This document shows, in pieces, positions 27,073-35,723 of a stretch of 64,000 nt of DNA (positions are counted from its first letter, which is position 1; every line of letters starts with the position of its first letter). Source of the stretch: Rhodocyclaceae bacterium (GTDB lineage Bacteria > Pseudomonadota > Gammaproteobacteria > Burkholderiales > Rhodocyclaceae); contig JAPKHL010000001.1 in the NCBI GenBank assembly GCA_026646875.1, forward strand, positions 1-64,000. The letters run 5' to 3'. The translations under genes were made by a program, and so were the position numbers. The notes beneath the pieces were generated by a model that saw nothing but the letters and a program-made list of their open reading frames with translations, searched no databases and was not told the DNA's origin.

Positions 27073-28335
27073 TTATTCGAGCACGTCGACCGGCTTGGCC
27101 TTGTGATGCGAGATCACGTCGGTGCCGCGCACCTCGGTCCAGTACATCCAGATCAGCGAAACCCAGACCACGCCGTACATCAGCATGAAGCAGGAGGAGC
27201 GGATGCCGGTCAGGTCGACCAGGGCGCCGAACATGATCGGCAGCAGGAAGCCGCCCAGGCCGCCGGCCAGGCCGACGATGCCGGAGATAACGCCGATGTT
27301 CTTCGGGTAATCATCGGAGATGTACTTGAACACCGAGGCCTTGCCGACCGCCCAGGCAATGCCGACGACGAACATCAGCGCGGTGAACACCCAGGCGTTG
27401 AGGGCGATGTTGTAGGTCACCGGACCGCTGACCGTCTTGACGGTGAATTCGGTCTGCGGATAGGAGAGGATGAAGAGGCAGATCCAGCTGACCCAGAGTA
27501 CCCACCAGGTGACCTTGTGGGCACCCCACTTGTCGCTCATCCAGCCACCCAGCGCGCGCAGCACGCCACCCGGCAGCGAAAAGCAGGCGGCGAGGAAGGC
27601 CGCGTTCTTCAGATCGAAACCGTATTCCTGCACATAGTATTTGGTCATCCACAGCGAGAGCGCCACGTATCCGCCGAAGACGATCGAGTAGTACTGGCAG
27701 ATCTTCCAGACGTTGGGGTCCTTCAGGGCCTTGAGCTGGTCGCCGACCGATACCGAGGACGGCACCTTGTGCGACGGATCGCTGTAGGAGAAGACCCAGA
27801 AGGCCAGCGCGGTGACCAGCATCATCACCGCATACACCGTCGGCACCATGGTCCAGCCGTAGGCGACGACGATCGAGGGGGCCACCAGCTTGGTCACCGC
27901 CGCACCGGCGTTGCCGGCGCCGAACACGCCCATCGCGAAACCCTGGTTCTTCTTGTCGAACCAGCGGGCGCAGTAGGCGATGCCGACCGAGAAGGAACCG
28001 CCGGCGATACCGACGAAGAGGCCGGCGACGAGGAACTGCCAGTATTCGGTGGCGTGGCCGATCAGGTAGATCGGAATCACCGTCATGATCATGATGGCGA
28101 AGAACACCGGGCGGCCGCCGAACTTGTCGGTCATCATGCCCAGCGGCAGGCGGACCAGCGATCCGGTCAGCACCGGCATGGCGGCCAGCAGGCCGAACTG
28201 CGTTTCGTTGAGACCAAGTGTCTGCTTGATCGGGATGCCGATCACCGCAAACATCATCCAGACCATGAAGCACACGGTAAAGGCCGCCGTGCTCATCACG
28301 AGAACCGACATCTGCTTCTGAAACTGCGTCGCCAC
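27073..28335 (-). CDS. NarK-family transporter, divergent (NarK1-like) type
   Basis: MFS; FQKQMSVLVMSTAAFTVCFMVWMMFAVIGIPIKQTLGLNETQFGLLAAMPVLTGSLVRLPLGMMTDKFGGR. Confidence 0.88.
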   Translation of the reverse strand: MATQFQKQMSVLVMSTAAFTVCFMVWMMFAVIGIPIKQTLGLNETQFGLLAAMPVLTGSLVRLPLGMMTDKFGGRPVFFAIMIMTVIPIYLIGHATEYWQFLVAGLFVGIAGGSFSVGIAYCARWFDKKNQGFAMGVFGAGNAGAAVTKLVAPSIVVAYGWTMVPTVYAVMMLVTALAFWVFSYSDPSHKVPSSVSVGDQLKALKDPNVWKICQYYSIVFGGYVALSLWMTKYYVQEYGFDLKNAAFLAACFSLPGGVLRALGGWMSDKWGAHKVTWWVLWVSWICLFILSYPQTEFTVKTVSGPVTYNIALNAWVFTALMFVVGIAWAVGKASVFKYISDDYPKNIGVISGIVGLAGGLGGFLLPIMFGALVDLTGIRSSCFMLMYGVVWVSLIWMYWTEVRGTDVISHHKAKPVDVLE

Positions 28336-28628
28336 GATGCTTACCCTCAGAATGTTGTTCGAACCTTCCCTGACCGCCGAGGTCTATCGGCAGCGTCGTG
28401 AGAATAGGCCAGCCCGGCTGGCCGGAACATTCGCCGATGGCAGGTCCGGACTGTGCAAAACGGCGTAGTCGAGACTAGTCCGGGCGAACGATGAAACAAC
28501 GATTGCCTAGTTCTTTCGAACTAGTTCGCCCAACCCCGCCCTGCCCCGCCGCCGGCCAGCCAGCCCCGCCCATCCCGGTGCTGGACGCCGCCGCGCGGGC
28601 GTCGTAACGTATCGCCCTGCCCGTGCCC

Positions 28629-29513
28629 ATGACTGCCTCCACCCACCTCCCCTCCCGTCTCGAAACCCTGCCGGTGCGCGGCCTGCGCTACGCCGTCCGC
28701 CGCTGGGGCGCGGCCGACGCGCCACCGCTGTTCCTGCTGCACGGCTGGATGGATTCCTCTCCGACCTTCCAGTTCGTCGTTGACGCCCTGGCCGCCGACT
28801 GGCAGGTGATCGCTCCCGACTGGCGTGGCTACGGCGCCAGCGAATGGCTGGGCCGCCCCTACTGGTTTCCCGATTACTACGCCGACCTCGAGGCACTGCT
28901 CCGGCACTACTCGGCGGAAGCACCGGTCCGCCTGGTCGGACACAGCATGGGCGCGAACATCGCCGCCACCTACGCTGCCGCCCGTCCGCAACGGGTCGCG
29001 CAGCTGGTCATGCTGGATTTCCTCGGGCTGCGCGCGAGCACGGCGGACGACGCACCGGCGCAGCTCGCGCGCTGGCTCGACGCCCAGCGCGAAACCCCGG
29101 CGCTGCGCGGCTATCCGGATCACGCGGCGCTGGCCCGACGGCTGCAGGCGGTCAACCCCCGCCTGACGGCGCCGCGCGCCGCCTTTCTCGCCGAACACGG
29201 CAGCCGCCGCCGGTCGGATGGCTGCATCGAACTGGCCTGCGACCCCTGGCACAAGGTGGCGGCCCCGATCCGCTACCACCTCGACGACAATCTCGCCTGC
29301 TGGCGCGCCATCGACTGTCCGACGCTGCTGCTGGTCGCCGCCGACGGTTTCGTCCGCCAGCGCTTCGGCGACGATCCCGCCGAGCGCGCCCGCCGGCTGG
29401 CCTGCTTCCAGCGGCTGGACTCGTACACCCTCGAGGACACCGGGCACAATCTGCAGCACGACCGGCCCGAGGCCGTGGCGGCCGCGCTGGAAGCCTTCCT
29501 GGCGCGCTGCTGA
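28629..29513 (+). CDS. Alpha/beta hydrolase
   Basis: LFLLHGWMDSS oxyanion region, VGHSMGANIAATYAA nucleophile elbow, DTGHNLQHDRPE catalytic His. Confidence 0.9.
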   Translation: MTASTHLPSRLETLPVRGLRYAVRRWGAADAPPLFLLHGWMDSSPTFQFVVDALAADWQVIAPDWRGYGASEWLGRPYWFPDYYADLEALLRHYSAEAPVRLVGHSMGANIAATYAAARPQRVAQLVMLDFLGLRASTADDAPAQLARWLDAQRETPALRGYPDHAALARRLQAVNPRLTAPRAAFLAEHGSRRRSDGCIELACDPWHKVAAPIRYHLDDNLACWRAIDCPTLLLVAADGFVRQRFGDDPAERARRLACFQRLDSYTLEDTGHNLQHDRPEAVAAALEAFLARC

Positions 29514-29531
29514 GCGTCCCCGCATCGACAC

Positions 29532-30716
29532 ATGACCGCCGAACGCCGCATCGCCCACCTCGACATGGACGCCTTCTTCGCGTCGGTCGAACTGCTGCGC
29601 TACCCGGCGCTGCGCGGCCGGCCGGTGGTGGTCGGCGGACGTGGCGTGCCACCGCCGCGCCCATGCCCCGACGGGACGCTCGAATGCGCCCGCCTGGGCG
29701 ACTACCGCGGACGCGGCGTGGTCACCACGGCGACCTACGAGGCGCGGGCACTGGGGGTGTTTTCCGGCATGGGGTTGATGAAATCGGCGCGGCAGGCACC
29801 CGAGGCCTGCCTGCTGCCGGCGGATTTCGAGGCCTACCGGCACTACTCGCGGCGCTTCAAGGCCGCCGTCGCGGAAATCGCGCCGTGCATCGAGGATCGC
29901 GGCATCGACGAGATCTACATCGATCTCACCGACGTCGCCGGGGAAACGCGGGCGCTGGCCCGGGAAATCAAGGCGGCGGTACGCGCCGCGACGGGACTGT
30001 CCTGCTCGATCGGGATCGCGCCGAACAAGCTGCTGGCCAAGATCGCCTCCGACCTCGACAAGCCGGACGGTATCACCGTGCTGGACGCAGCGGCACTGCG
30101 CGAGCGGCTATGGCCGCTGCCGGTGCGCCGGATCAACGGCATCGGCCCGAAGGCCGGCGAACGCCTGGCGACGCTCGGTATCCACACCATCGGAGAACTG
30201 GCCGCCGCGCCGGCAGCGCTGCTCGTTGCCCACTTCGGCGAGCGCAGCGGCGCCTGGCTGCACCGGGCGGCGCATGGCATCGATGAACGACCGCTCGAAA
30301 CCGCCTCCGAGCCACGCTCGGTCAGCCGCGAGACGACCTTCGCGCGCGACCTGCACGTGCAGCGCGACCGGGCACAGCTCTCGGAAGCCTTCACCGGACT
30401 CTGCCAGCGCGTGGCCGACGACCTGCGGCGCAAGGGCTACCGCAGCCGGACCATCGGCATCAAGCTGCGCTTCGAGGACTTCCGCACGGTCACCCGCGAC
30501 CTCACCCTGACCGCACCGGTCGACGATGCCGCGGCAATCCGCCGCGCGGCCGGCGAATGCCTGCGCCGGGTGATTCTGGAGCAGCGCATCCGCCTGCTCG
30601 GCGTGCGCGCCGGCAGCCTCTGCCCGGCACACGCCGTACAGACCGCTCCGGCCGCCGACAACGCATCGCCCGGAACGCCCCGGCAGCAGTCGCTGCCTTT
30701 CGGCGGCAGCGACTGA
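29532..30716 (+). CDS. dinB: DNA polymerase IV (Y-family)
   Basis: IAHLDMDAFFASVELLRYPALRGRPVVVGG; CIEDRGIDEIYIDLT; SIGIAPNKLLAKIASDLDKPDG; C-terminal QQSLPF clamp-binding-like motif. Confidence 0.92.
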   Translation: MTAERRIAHLDMDAFFASVELLRYPALRGRPVVVGGRGVPPPRPCPDGTLECARLGDYRGRGVVTTATYEARALGVFSGMGLMKSARQAPEACLLPADFEAYRHYSRRFKAAVAEIAPCIEDRGIDEIYIDLTDVAGETRALAREIKAAVRAATGLSCSIGIAPNKLLAKIASDLDKPDGITVLDAAALRERLWPLPVRRINGIGPKAGERLATLGIHTIGELAAAPAALLVAHFGERSGAWLHRAAHGIDERPLETASEPRSVSRETTFARDLHVQRDRAQLSEAFTGLCQRVADDLRRKGYRSRTIGIKLRFEDFRTVTRDLTLTAPVDDAAAIRRAAGECLRRVILEQRIRLLGVRAGSLCPAHAVQTAPAADNASPGTPRQQSLPFGGSD

Positions 30717-30736
30717 GGCGGCGCTGGCGGGTCGCG

Positions 30737-31333
30737 TTACGCGACGTCCGCCGTGGCGGGAACGACCACCGCGAACAGATCGGCCAGCGCCGCGAGGCTG
30801 GCGGCCTGCAGGGCTGCGGCGCTGACCGTGCCGCCGTCGGCCGCCGGCAGGTCGCGGGTGGCGGTGGCGGCGGCCACCACGGTCGGCTGGAAGCCGAGAT
30901 TGAAGGCCCCGCGCGCCGTCGAATTGATGCACATGTGGGTCATGAAGCCGGCCAGGACGATGCTCTCGACCCCGGCGGCGCGCAGTTGCTGCTCGAGATC
31001 GGTGCCAACGAAGGCGTTCGGGTAGTTCTTGACGATCACCGGCTCGCCGGCGCGCGGGGCCACCGGCGCGGCCAGCGCCCCGATCTCGCTGCGGATGTCG
31101 TAGGGCGAGCCGGGCCCCGCATCGTGCTGGATGTGGAAAACCGGTCGCCCCAGGCGGCGCGCGGCGTCCAGCAGGCGGGCGGCCTCGGCCAGCGCGGGTT
31201 CGACCTCGTGCAGCTTCATCACCCCCTCGCGGTAGGTGTTCTGGCAATCGACCAGGACCAGCGCGGAGCGGTCGAGGCGGGCCGGCGCTTTCGGCAGGCC
31301 GGCGATATCGCGTAGAGTGGCAGGCTTGGACAT
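30737..31333 (-). CDS. Cysteine hydrolase, isochorismatase family
   Basis: ALVLVDCQNTYREG; GFMTHMCINSTARGAFNLGFQPTVV. Confidence 0.88.
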   Translation of the reverse strand: MSKPATLRDIAGLPKAPARLDRSALVLVDCQNTYREGVMKLHEVEPALAEAARLLDAARRLGRPVFHIQHDAGPGSPYDIRSEIGALAAPVAPRAGEPVIVKNYPNAFVGTDLEQQLRAAGVESIVLAGFMTHMCINSTARGAFNLGFQPTVVAAATATRDLPAADGGTVSAAALQAASLAALADLFAVVVPATADVA

Positions 31334-31399
31334 CGTTTCTCCTTGCAGTGCATGACATGATGGAAAGCCCGAGCATAAGCCGCCCGGCGCCCGGCCGGA

Positions 31400-32383
31400 A
31401 TGGATAAAACCGCCGCATCCGCCTGCATTTCTGCAGCACTGGACAACGCCGCCGCGTCGGCGGGAACGGCCGATCCGGCGGACCCGCTGGACTGGAACGA
31501 TATCCGCTACGCGCTGGCGATCCTCCGCGGCGGCTCGCTGGCCGCGGCGGCGCGCACGCTCGGCGTGGACCAGACCACCGTGGCGCGCCGCCTGCGCGCC
31601 CTCGAGGCGGGCATCGGCGCCCCCCTCTTCGAACGCCACCGGGGCACCCTGACGCCGACCTTCGCCGGCACCCTGGTGCTGCAGCGCGGCACGCGCATCG
31701 AGCGCGAGGTGGCCGCCCTGCGCCACCTCGCCGCCGACCATCAGGCGCTGGTGCGCGGCGCCGTCCGCCTCACCGCGGTGGACGCCATCGTCTCCTACTA
31801 CCTCGTGCGCCACCTTGCCGACCTGCGCGCACGCCATCCCGGCCTGGCGGTCGAACTGATCGCCAGCAGCCGCACCCTCGACCTCGCCCGGCGCGAGGCC
31901 GACCTGGCGATCCGCCTGGCCCGCCCGGAAAGCGGCGATTTCATCGTGCGCCGGCTGGCCGACCTCGGCTACGGCGTCTATGGCCCGCACACGGCGCCGA
32001 CGGGCACGGGCTGGCAGGCGTGCGACTGGGTCGCCTACGAGCGTTCGCTCGCGCACGTTCCGGAAATGCGCTGGCTGGCCGGACAGGCGGACGAGGAGCG
32101 CATCACCTTCCGCTGCAACAACATGGAAGCGCTGGCCAGCGCCGTTGCCGACGGCTTCGGCCTCGGCATCCTGCCGCACGTGGTCGGCAGCCGACACGCG
32201 ACGCTGCGCTGCCTGTCCGGCACGACACCGGTGCTTTCCCGGGAAGTCTGGCTGGTGGTGCCGCGCGAACTGCGCGACGTTCCGCGCATCCGCGCGGTCT
32301 GCGACTGGCTGGTGGAACGCTTCGCCGCCGACGCCACGCGCTTCGCGTCGGGTGACGGCGATCCGGGGCAACCCGTCCTTTGA
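31400..32383 (+). CDS. LysR-family transcriptional regulator
   Basis: WNDIRYALAILRGGSLAAAARTLGVDQTTVARRLRALEAGIGAPLFERHRGTLTPT HTH; divergent from the isochorismatase gene. Confidence 0.9.
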   Translation: MDKTAASACISAALDNAAASAGTADPADPLDWNDIRYALAILRGGSLAAAARTLGVDQTTVARRLRALEAGIGAPLFERHRGTLTPTFAGTLVLQRGTRIEREVAALRHLAADHQALVRGAVRLTAVDAIVSYYLVRHLADLRARHPGLAVELIASSRTLDLARREADLAIRLARPESGDFIVRRLADLGYGVYGPHTAPTGTGWQACDWVAYERSLAHVPEMRWLAGQADEERITFRCNNMEALASAVADGFGLGILPHVVGSRHATLRCLSGTTPVLSREVWLVVPRELRDVPRIRAVCDWLVERFAADATRFASGDGDPGQPVL

Positions 32384-32387
32384 ATCG

Positions 32388-32417
32388 GGCGTGCACACGC
32401 ACTAGCGTGTGCACGCC
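32388..32417. repeat. Perfect 13-bp inverted repeat with 4-nt loop at a convergent gene junction
   Basis: ggcgtgcacacgc-acta-gcgtgtgcacgcc; minus-strand stop codon (cta) lies in the loop. Confidence 0.85.
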
Positions 32418-33280
32418 TCCAGGCGTCGCGACAGGTAGCCGAGCTTTCGGCTGCGCTCGAGGCGCGCGGCGAAGCGCGGAAAATCCAGGCCATAGCGGGC
32501 GCCCATCGCCTTGCTCTGGCTGTTGATCCAGCGCCAGCGGGGCTCGAAGCCGGGATCGCGGAAGGCGAAGACGATGTCGTTGCCGTCGTCCTCGACCGGC
32601 AGGAGCAGCAGGTTGTCGCCGAACACGGACTGCATCCTGGCGAGGTGTGCCGCTCGCACCGGCGGCTCGCCGGCAAGATTGGCGACGAGCACGCCGGCAG
32701 GCGCCAGCACGGCCCGCGCGTTCTCGTAGAAGGCCGTGTCGGACACCGCCGGCGCGAGGCCGTCGCGGTCGAAGACGTCGATCATGATCACGTCGTGCCG
32801 CGCGCGCTGCGCCCGGGCTGCGGCCAGGTGCGCGGCCGCATCGGCCTCGAGCACGCGCAGGCGCGCATCGTCCGGCGGCAGGCCGAACAGCTCGCGGAAG
32901 GCGATCACCTGCGGACTGATCTCGACCGCCGTGATCCTCGCCAGCGGCAGATGACGGTGGCAGAACTTGGCCAGCGAGCCGCCGCCCAGCCCGAGCAGCA
33001 GCAGCTGGCGCGGCTGGGGCTGGAAGAACAGGCAGGCCATCATCTTGCGCGTGTAGTGCAGCTCCAGGGCATCGGGATCGTCGATGCGCATGCAGCTCTG
33101 CACGTAGGTGAGCGAAAAATAGAGGGTCCGGCCGCTGCCGTCGTCGGCAACGAAGGGCTTGTCGTAGCTGCCATCGCGCAGGGCCTCGAGCAGCGCGGCG
33201 CGATCCGCGTCGGGCGGTTCGTGCAGGACGATGCGGCCGTATTCGGTCGGAAAGGGGCTGGGCAGTTCGAGCAGGCTCAC
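32402..33280 (-). CDS. Spermidine synthase-like methyltransferase (GTG start)
   Basis: LLLLGLGGGSLAKFCHRHLPLARITAVEIS; HDVIMIDVFDRDG; 4-nt overlap with SulP; paralogue of 2592-3374. Confidence 0.75.
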   Translation of the reverse strand: MSLLELPSPFPTEYGRIVLHEPPDADRAALLEALRDGSYDKPFVADDGSGRTLYFSLTYVQSCMRIDDPDALELHYTRKMMACLFFQPQPRQLLLLGLGGGSLAKFCHRHLPLARITAVEISPQVIAFRELFGLPPDDARLRVLEADAAAHLAAARAQRARHDVIMIDVFDRDGLAPAVSDTAFYENARAVLAPAGVLVANLAGEPPVRAAHLARMQSVFGDNLLLLPVEDDGNDIVFAFRDPGFEPRWRWINSQSKAMGARYGLDFPRFAARLERSRKLGYLSRRLEACTR

Positions 33281-34911
33281 GCCGTTCTCTCCGGTGCAAG
33301 GCAATCGGCCAACCCGGGACGCACGTTTTCCTCGCCGAGCCGGGCCAGCACACCGGCGCGCGCCAGCTTTTCGTGGACGTTGCCGCGCAGTTCGCAGAGC
33401 ATCAGGCGCGTTCCCCGCCGGCGGCTGTCGTCGGCCATCTCCGCCAGGGCCTGGATGCCGGTGGCGTCGACGAAGGGGACCCGGGCCATGCGCAGGATCA
33501 CGGTATCGACGCCGGCCTGGATGCTGGCCAGCGTGCGCTCCAGCTTCTCGGCGGCGCCGAAGAAGAAGGGACCGTCGATGCTGTACACCAGCGTCCCCGG
33601 CGGCAGCGCCGGCACTCCGCCGGCCGCGGCCGGCAGGCCCTCGCCCGCCGGCTCCTCCTGGACCTGCACCGCGTGCGCCATGCGCCGCATGAACATCAGC
33701 GCGGCGAGCACGACGCCGACGTTGACGGCGATGACCAGATCGGCGAACACCGTCAGTGCGAAGGTCACCAGCAGGATGCCGACATCGGCGCGCGGCGCGG
33801 TGCGGGCCAGGTGCACGAAATGCGACAGCTCGCTCATGTTCCAGGCGACCACGAAGAGGATCGCGGCCAGCGCGCAGAGCGGGATGTAGGAGGCCAGCGG
33901 CGCCAGGACGAGGACGATGGCCAGCAGGGTGGCCGCATGCACCATGCCGGCCAGCGGGCTGGTCGCCCCGTTGCGGATGTTGGTCGCGGTCCGCGCGATC
34001 GCCCCGGTCGATGCGAAACCGCCGAACAACGGCGCGGCAAGGTTGGCGATCCCCTGGCCGATCAGTTCCTGATTGGAATCGTGGCGGGTGCCGGCCATGC
34101 CGTCGGCGACGACGGCCGAGAGCAGCGATTCGATGGCCCCGAGCAGGGCGATGGTGAACGCCGGCCCGATCAAGCGGACGATGTCGGAAAAATGCATGTC
34201 CGGCAGGGCCAGTCCGGGCAGGGACTGCGGAATGCCGCCGAAGGCACTGCCGATGGTCGCCACCCCCTCGAATCCGAAGACGGCCTGCAGCGCGGTCGCT
34301 GCAACCATGGCCACCAGCGGCGCCGGCACCCGCCGGAACAGGCGCGGACCGACCAGCAGCAGGCCGAGACAGAACAGCGCCAGCGCAGTGGTCGGCACAT
34401 GCAGCCCGGGCAACGCGGCGACGAGGTGCGCCAGCGTCTCGTGGAAATGCTCGCCGCCCGTGGCCGGCCGCAGGCCGAAGAAATCCTTCCACTGGCCGAC
34501 CCAGATGATCACGGCGATGCCCGAGGTGAAGCCGACGATGACGGGGTCCGGGATGTACTTGATCACCGAGCCCAGGCGGGCAAGCCCCATGGCCACCAGC
34601 ATCGCGCCCGCCATCAGGGTGGCGATCTGCAGGCCGGTGATGCCGTAGCGGGCGGTGATGCCGGAGAGGATGACGATGAAGGCGCCGGTCGGACCGGCGA
34701 TCTGCAGGCGGCTGCCGCCGAAGGCGGACGTCAGGAAACCGGCGACGATGGCGGTGTAGAGCCCCTGCTCCGGCTTGGCGCCGGAGGCGATGGCGAAGGC
34801 CATGGCCAGCGGCAGGGCGACCACGCCGACGATGACGCCGGCCACCACGTTGCGCAGCAGGTGCGTGCGGGTAAACAGTCCGGCGCGAGCCGATTCGAGC
34901 AGAGCGATCAT
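33277..34911 (-). CDS. SulP-family anion (sulfate) permease with STAS domain
   Basis: NVVAGVIVGVVALPLAMAFAIASGAKPEQGLYTAIVAGFL; C-terminal STAS VILRMARVPFVDATGIQALAEM. Confidence 0.92.
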   Translation of the reverse strand: MIALLESARAGLFTRTHLLRNVVAGVIVGVVALPLAMAFAIASGAKPEQGLYTAIVAGFLTSAFGGSRLQIAGPTGAFIVILSGITARYGITGLQIATLMAGAMLVAMGLARLGSVIKYIPDPVIVGFTSGIAVIIWVGQWKDFFGLRPATGGEHFHETLAHLVAALPGLHVPTTALALFCLGLLLVGPRLFRRVPAPLVAMVAATALQAVFGFEGVATIGSAFGGIPQSLPGLALPDMHFSDIVRLIGPAFTIALLGAIESLLSAVVADGMAGTRHDSNQELIGQGIANLAAPLFGGFASTGAIARTATNIRNGATSPLAGMVHAATLLAIVLVLAPLASYIPLCALAAILFVVAWNMSELSHFVHLARTAPRADVGILLVTFALTVFADLVIAVNVGVVLAALMFMRRMAHAVQVQEEPAGEGLPAAAGGVPALPPGTLVYSIDGPFFFGAAEKLERTLASIQAGVDTVILRMARVPFVDATGIQALAEMADDSRRRGTRLMLCELRGNVHEKLARAGVLARLGEENVRPGLADCLAPERTA

Positions 34912-35023
34912 GACACCCCGGGGTCCGGAAGGCGGCTCCGCGGCCAGTCCGGATCTGGAAAGCCTCGGGGCGAAGACACATCAAACCATTATTCTATTCC
35001 AATCGTGTTTGAGTGCAATTATA

Positions 35024-35036
35024 ATGTTATTAACAT
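35024..35036. promoter_or_regulatory. Palindrome ATGTTA-T-TAACAT, candidate operator of the downstream small protein
   Basis: Perfect 6-bp arms in an AT-rich intergenic region between SulP and the RHH-like gene. Confidence 0.4.
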
Positions 35037-35061
35037 GATCATCCATACAGGTATCGACCGC

Positions 35062-35256
35062 ATGGAAAACCGCACCGCCCGCCTGACCATCCTCATCGAT
35101 CCGCGCAAGAAGGCACTCTTCGAGGAAATCTGCGCCAGTCAGGATCTGACGCCGTCGCAGGTCGTCCGCAAGCTGATCCGCCAGTATCTGATCGACCACG
35201 CCGACGGCCGTCCGCTGCCCGAGTGGCTGCTCGCCGCCGGTGCGCCCCGAAAATGA
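35062..35256 (+). CDS. Small ribbon-helix-helix-like (CopG-type) protein; alternative upstream ATG at 35035
   Basis: ARLTILIDPRKKALFEEICASQDLTPSQVVRKLIRQYL resembles an RHH fold. Confidence 0.6.
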   Translation: MENRTARLTILIDPRKKALFEEICASQDLTPSQVVRKLIRQYLIDHADGRPLPEWLLAAGAPRK

Positions 35257-35281
35257 AACCGACGCAGGAGGGATCGCGTAC

Positions 35282-35716
35282 ATGGAACTGATCGCCCGGG
35301 TTGCCGTCCGCCGCCACCGGATCGGCGAGGAACGCGACGGCCCCGCGCCAGTCGGGTCGCGAGCCGACGAAGGCAAGGTGGTGACCCTCTTCCGCATTCG
35401 CGGCGGTTCGCCCGCGCGCGCGCTGCGCTTGCTCGCCCGCAGCACCCGGGCCGCGCCGGCGCGCCCGACCGTCGCCCTGACCGTCGCCGGGCGCGAACTC
35501 TCGGACGCGCAGGCGGCCGTCTGCCGGGCCGTGATCACGCAGTGCCGCAACGACGCCACCGAGATCGTCCTGTGCAGCCATCCACCACAGCCGCCGGAAG
35601 CGGAATCGCCGGACGGCTTCGGCAACTGCCGCTGGTTTCCCAGCGTGCACACCATGATGCAGCAGTTCGGCCGGGAAGACGCGCAGGGCACGCGCGCCTC
35701 GCCGGCCCCGGACTGA
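35282..35716 (+). CDS. Hypothetical protein (144 aa)
   Basis: Open frame with plausible start immediately after the RHH-like gene; no recognisable family. Confidence 0.5.
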   Translation: MELIARVAVRRHRIGEERDGPAPVGSRADEGKVVTLFRIRGGSPARALRLLARSTRAAPARPTVALTVAGRELSDAQAAVCRAVITQCRNDATEIVLCSHPPQPPEAESPDGFGNCRWFPSVHTMMQQFGREDAQGTRASPAPD

Positions 35717-35723
35717 GCAACGG

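Noticed and set aside
32388-32417. Classical rho-independent terminator
   Set aside because: Strong stem but no T tract on either strand; reported as a hairpin repeat instead.
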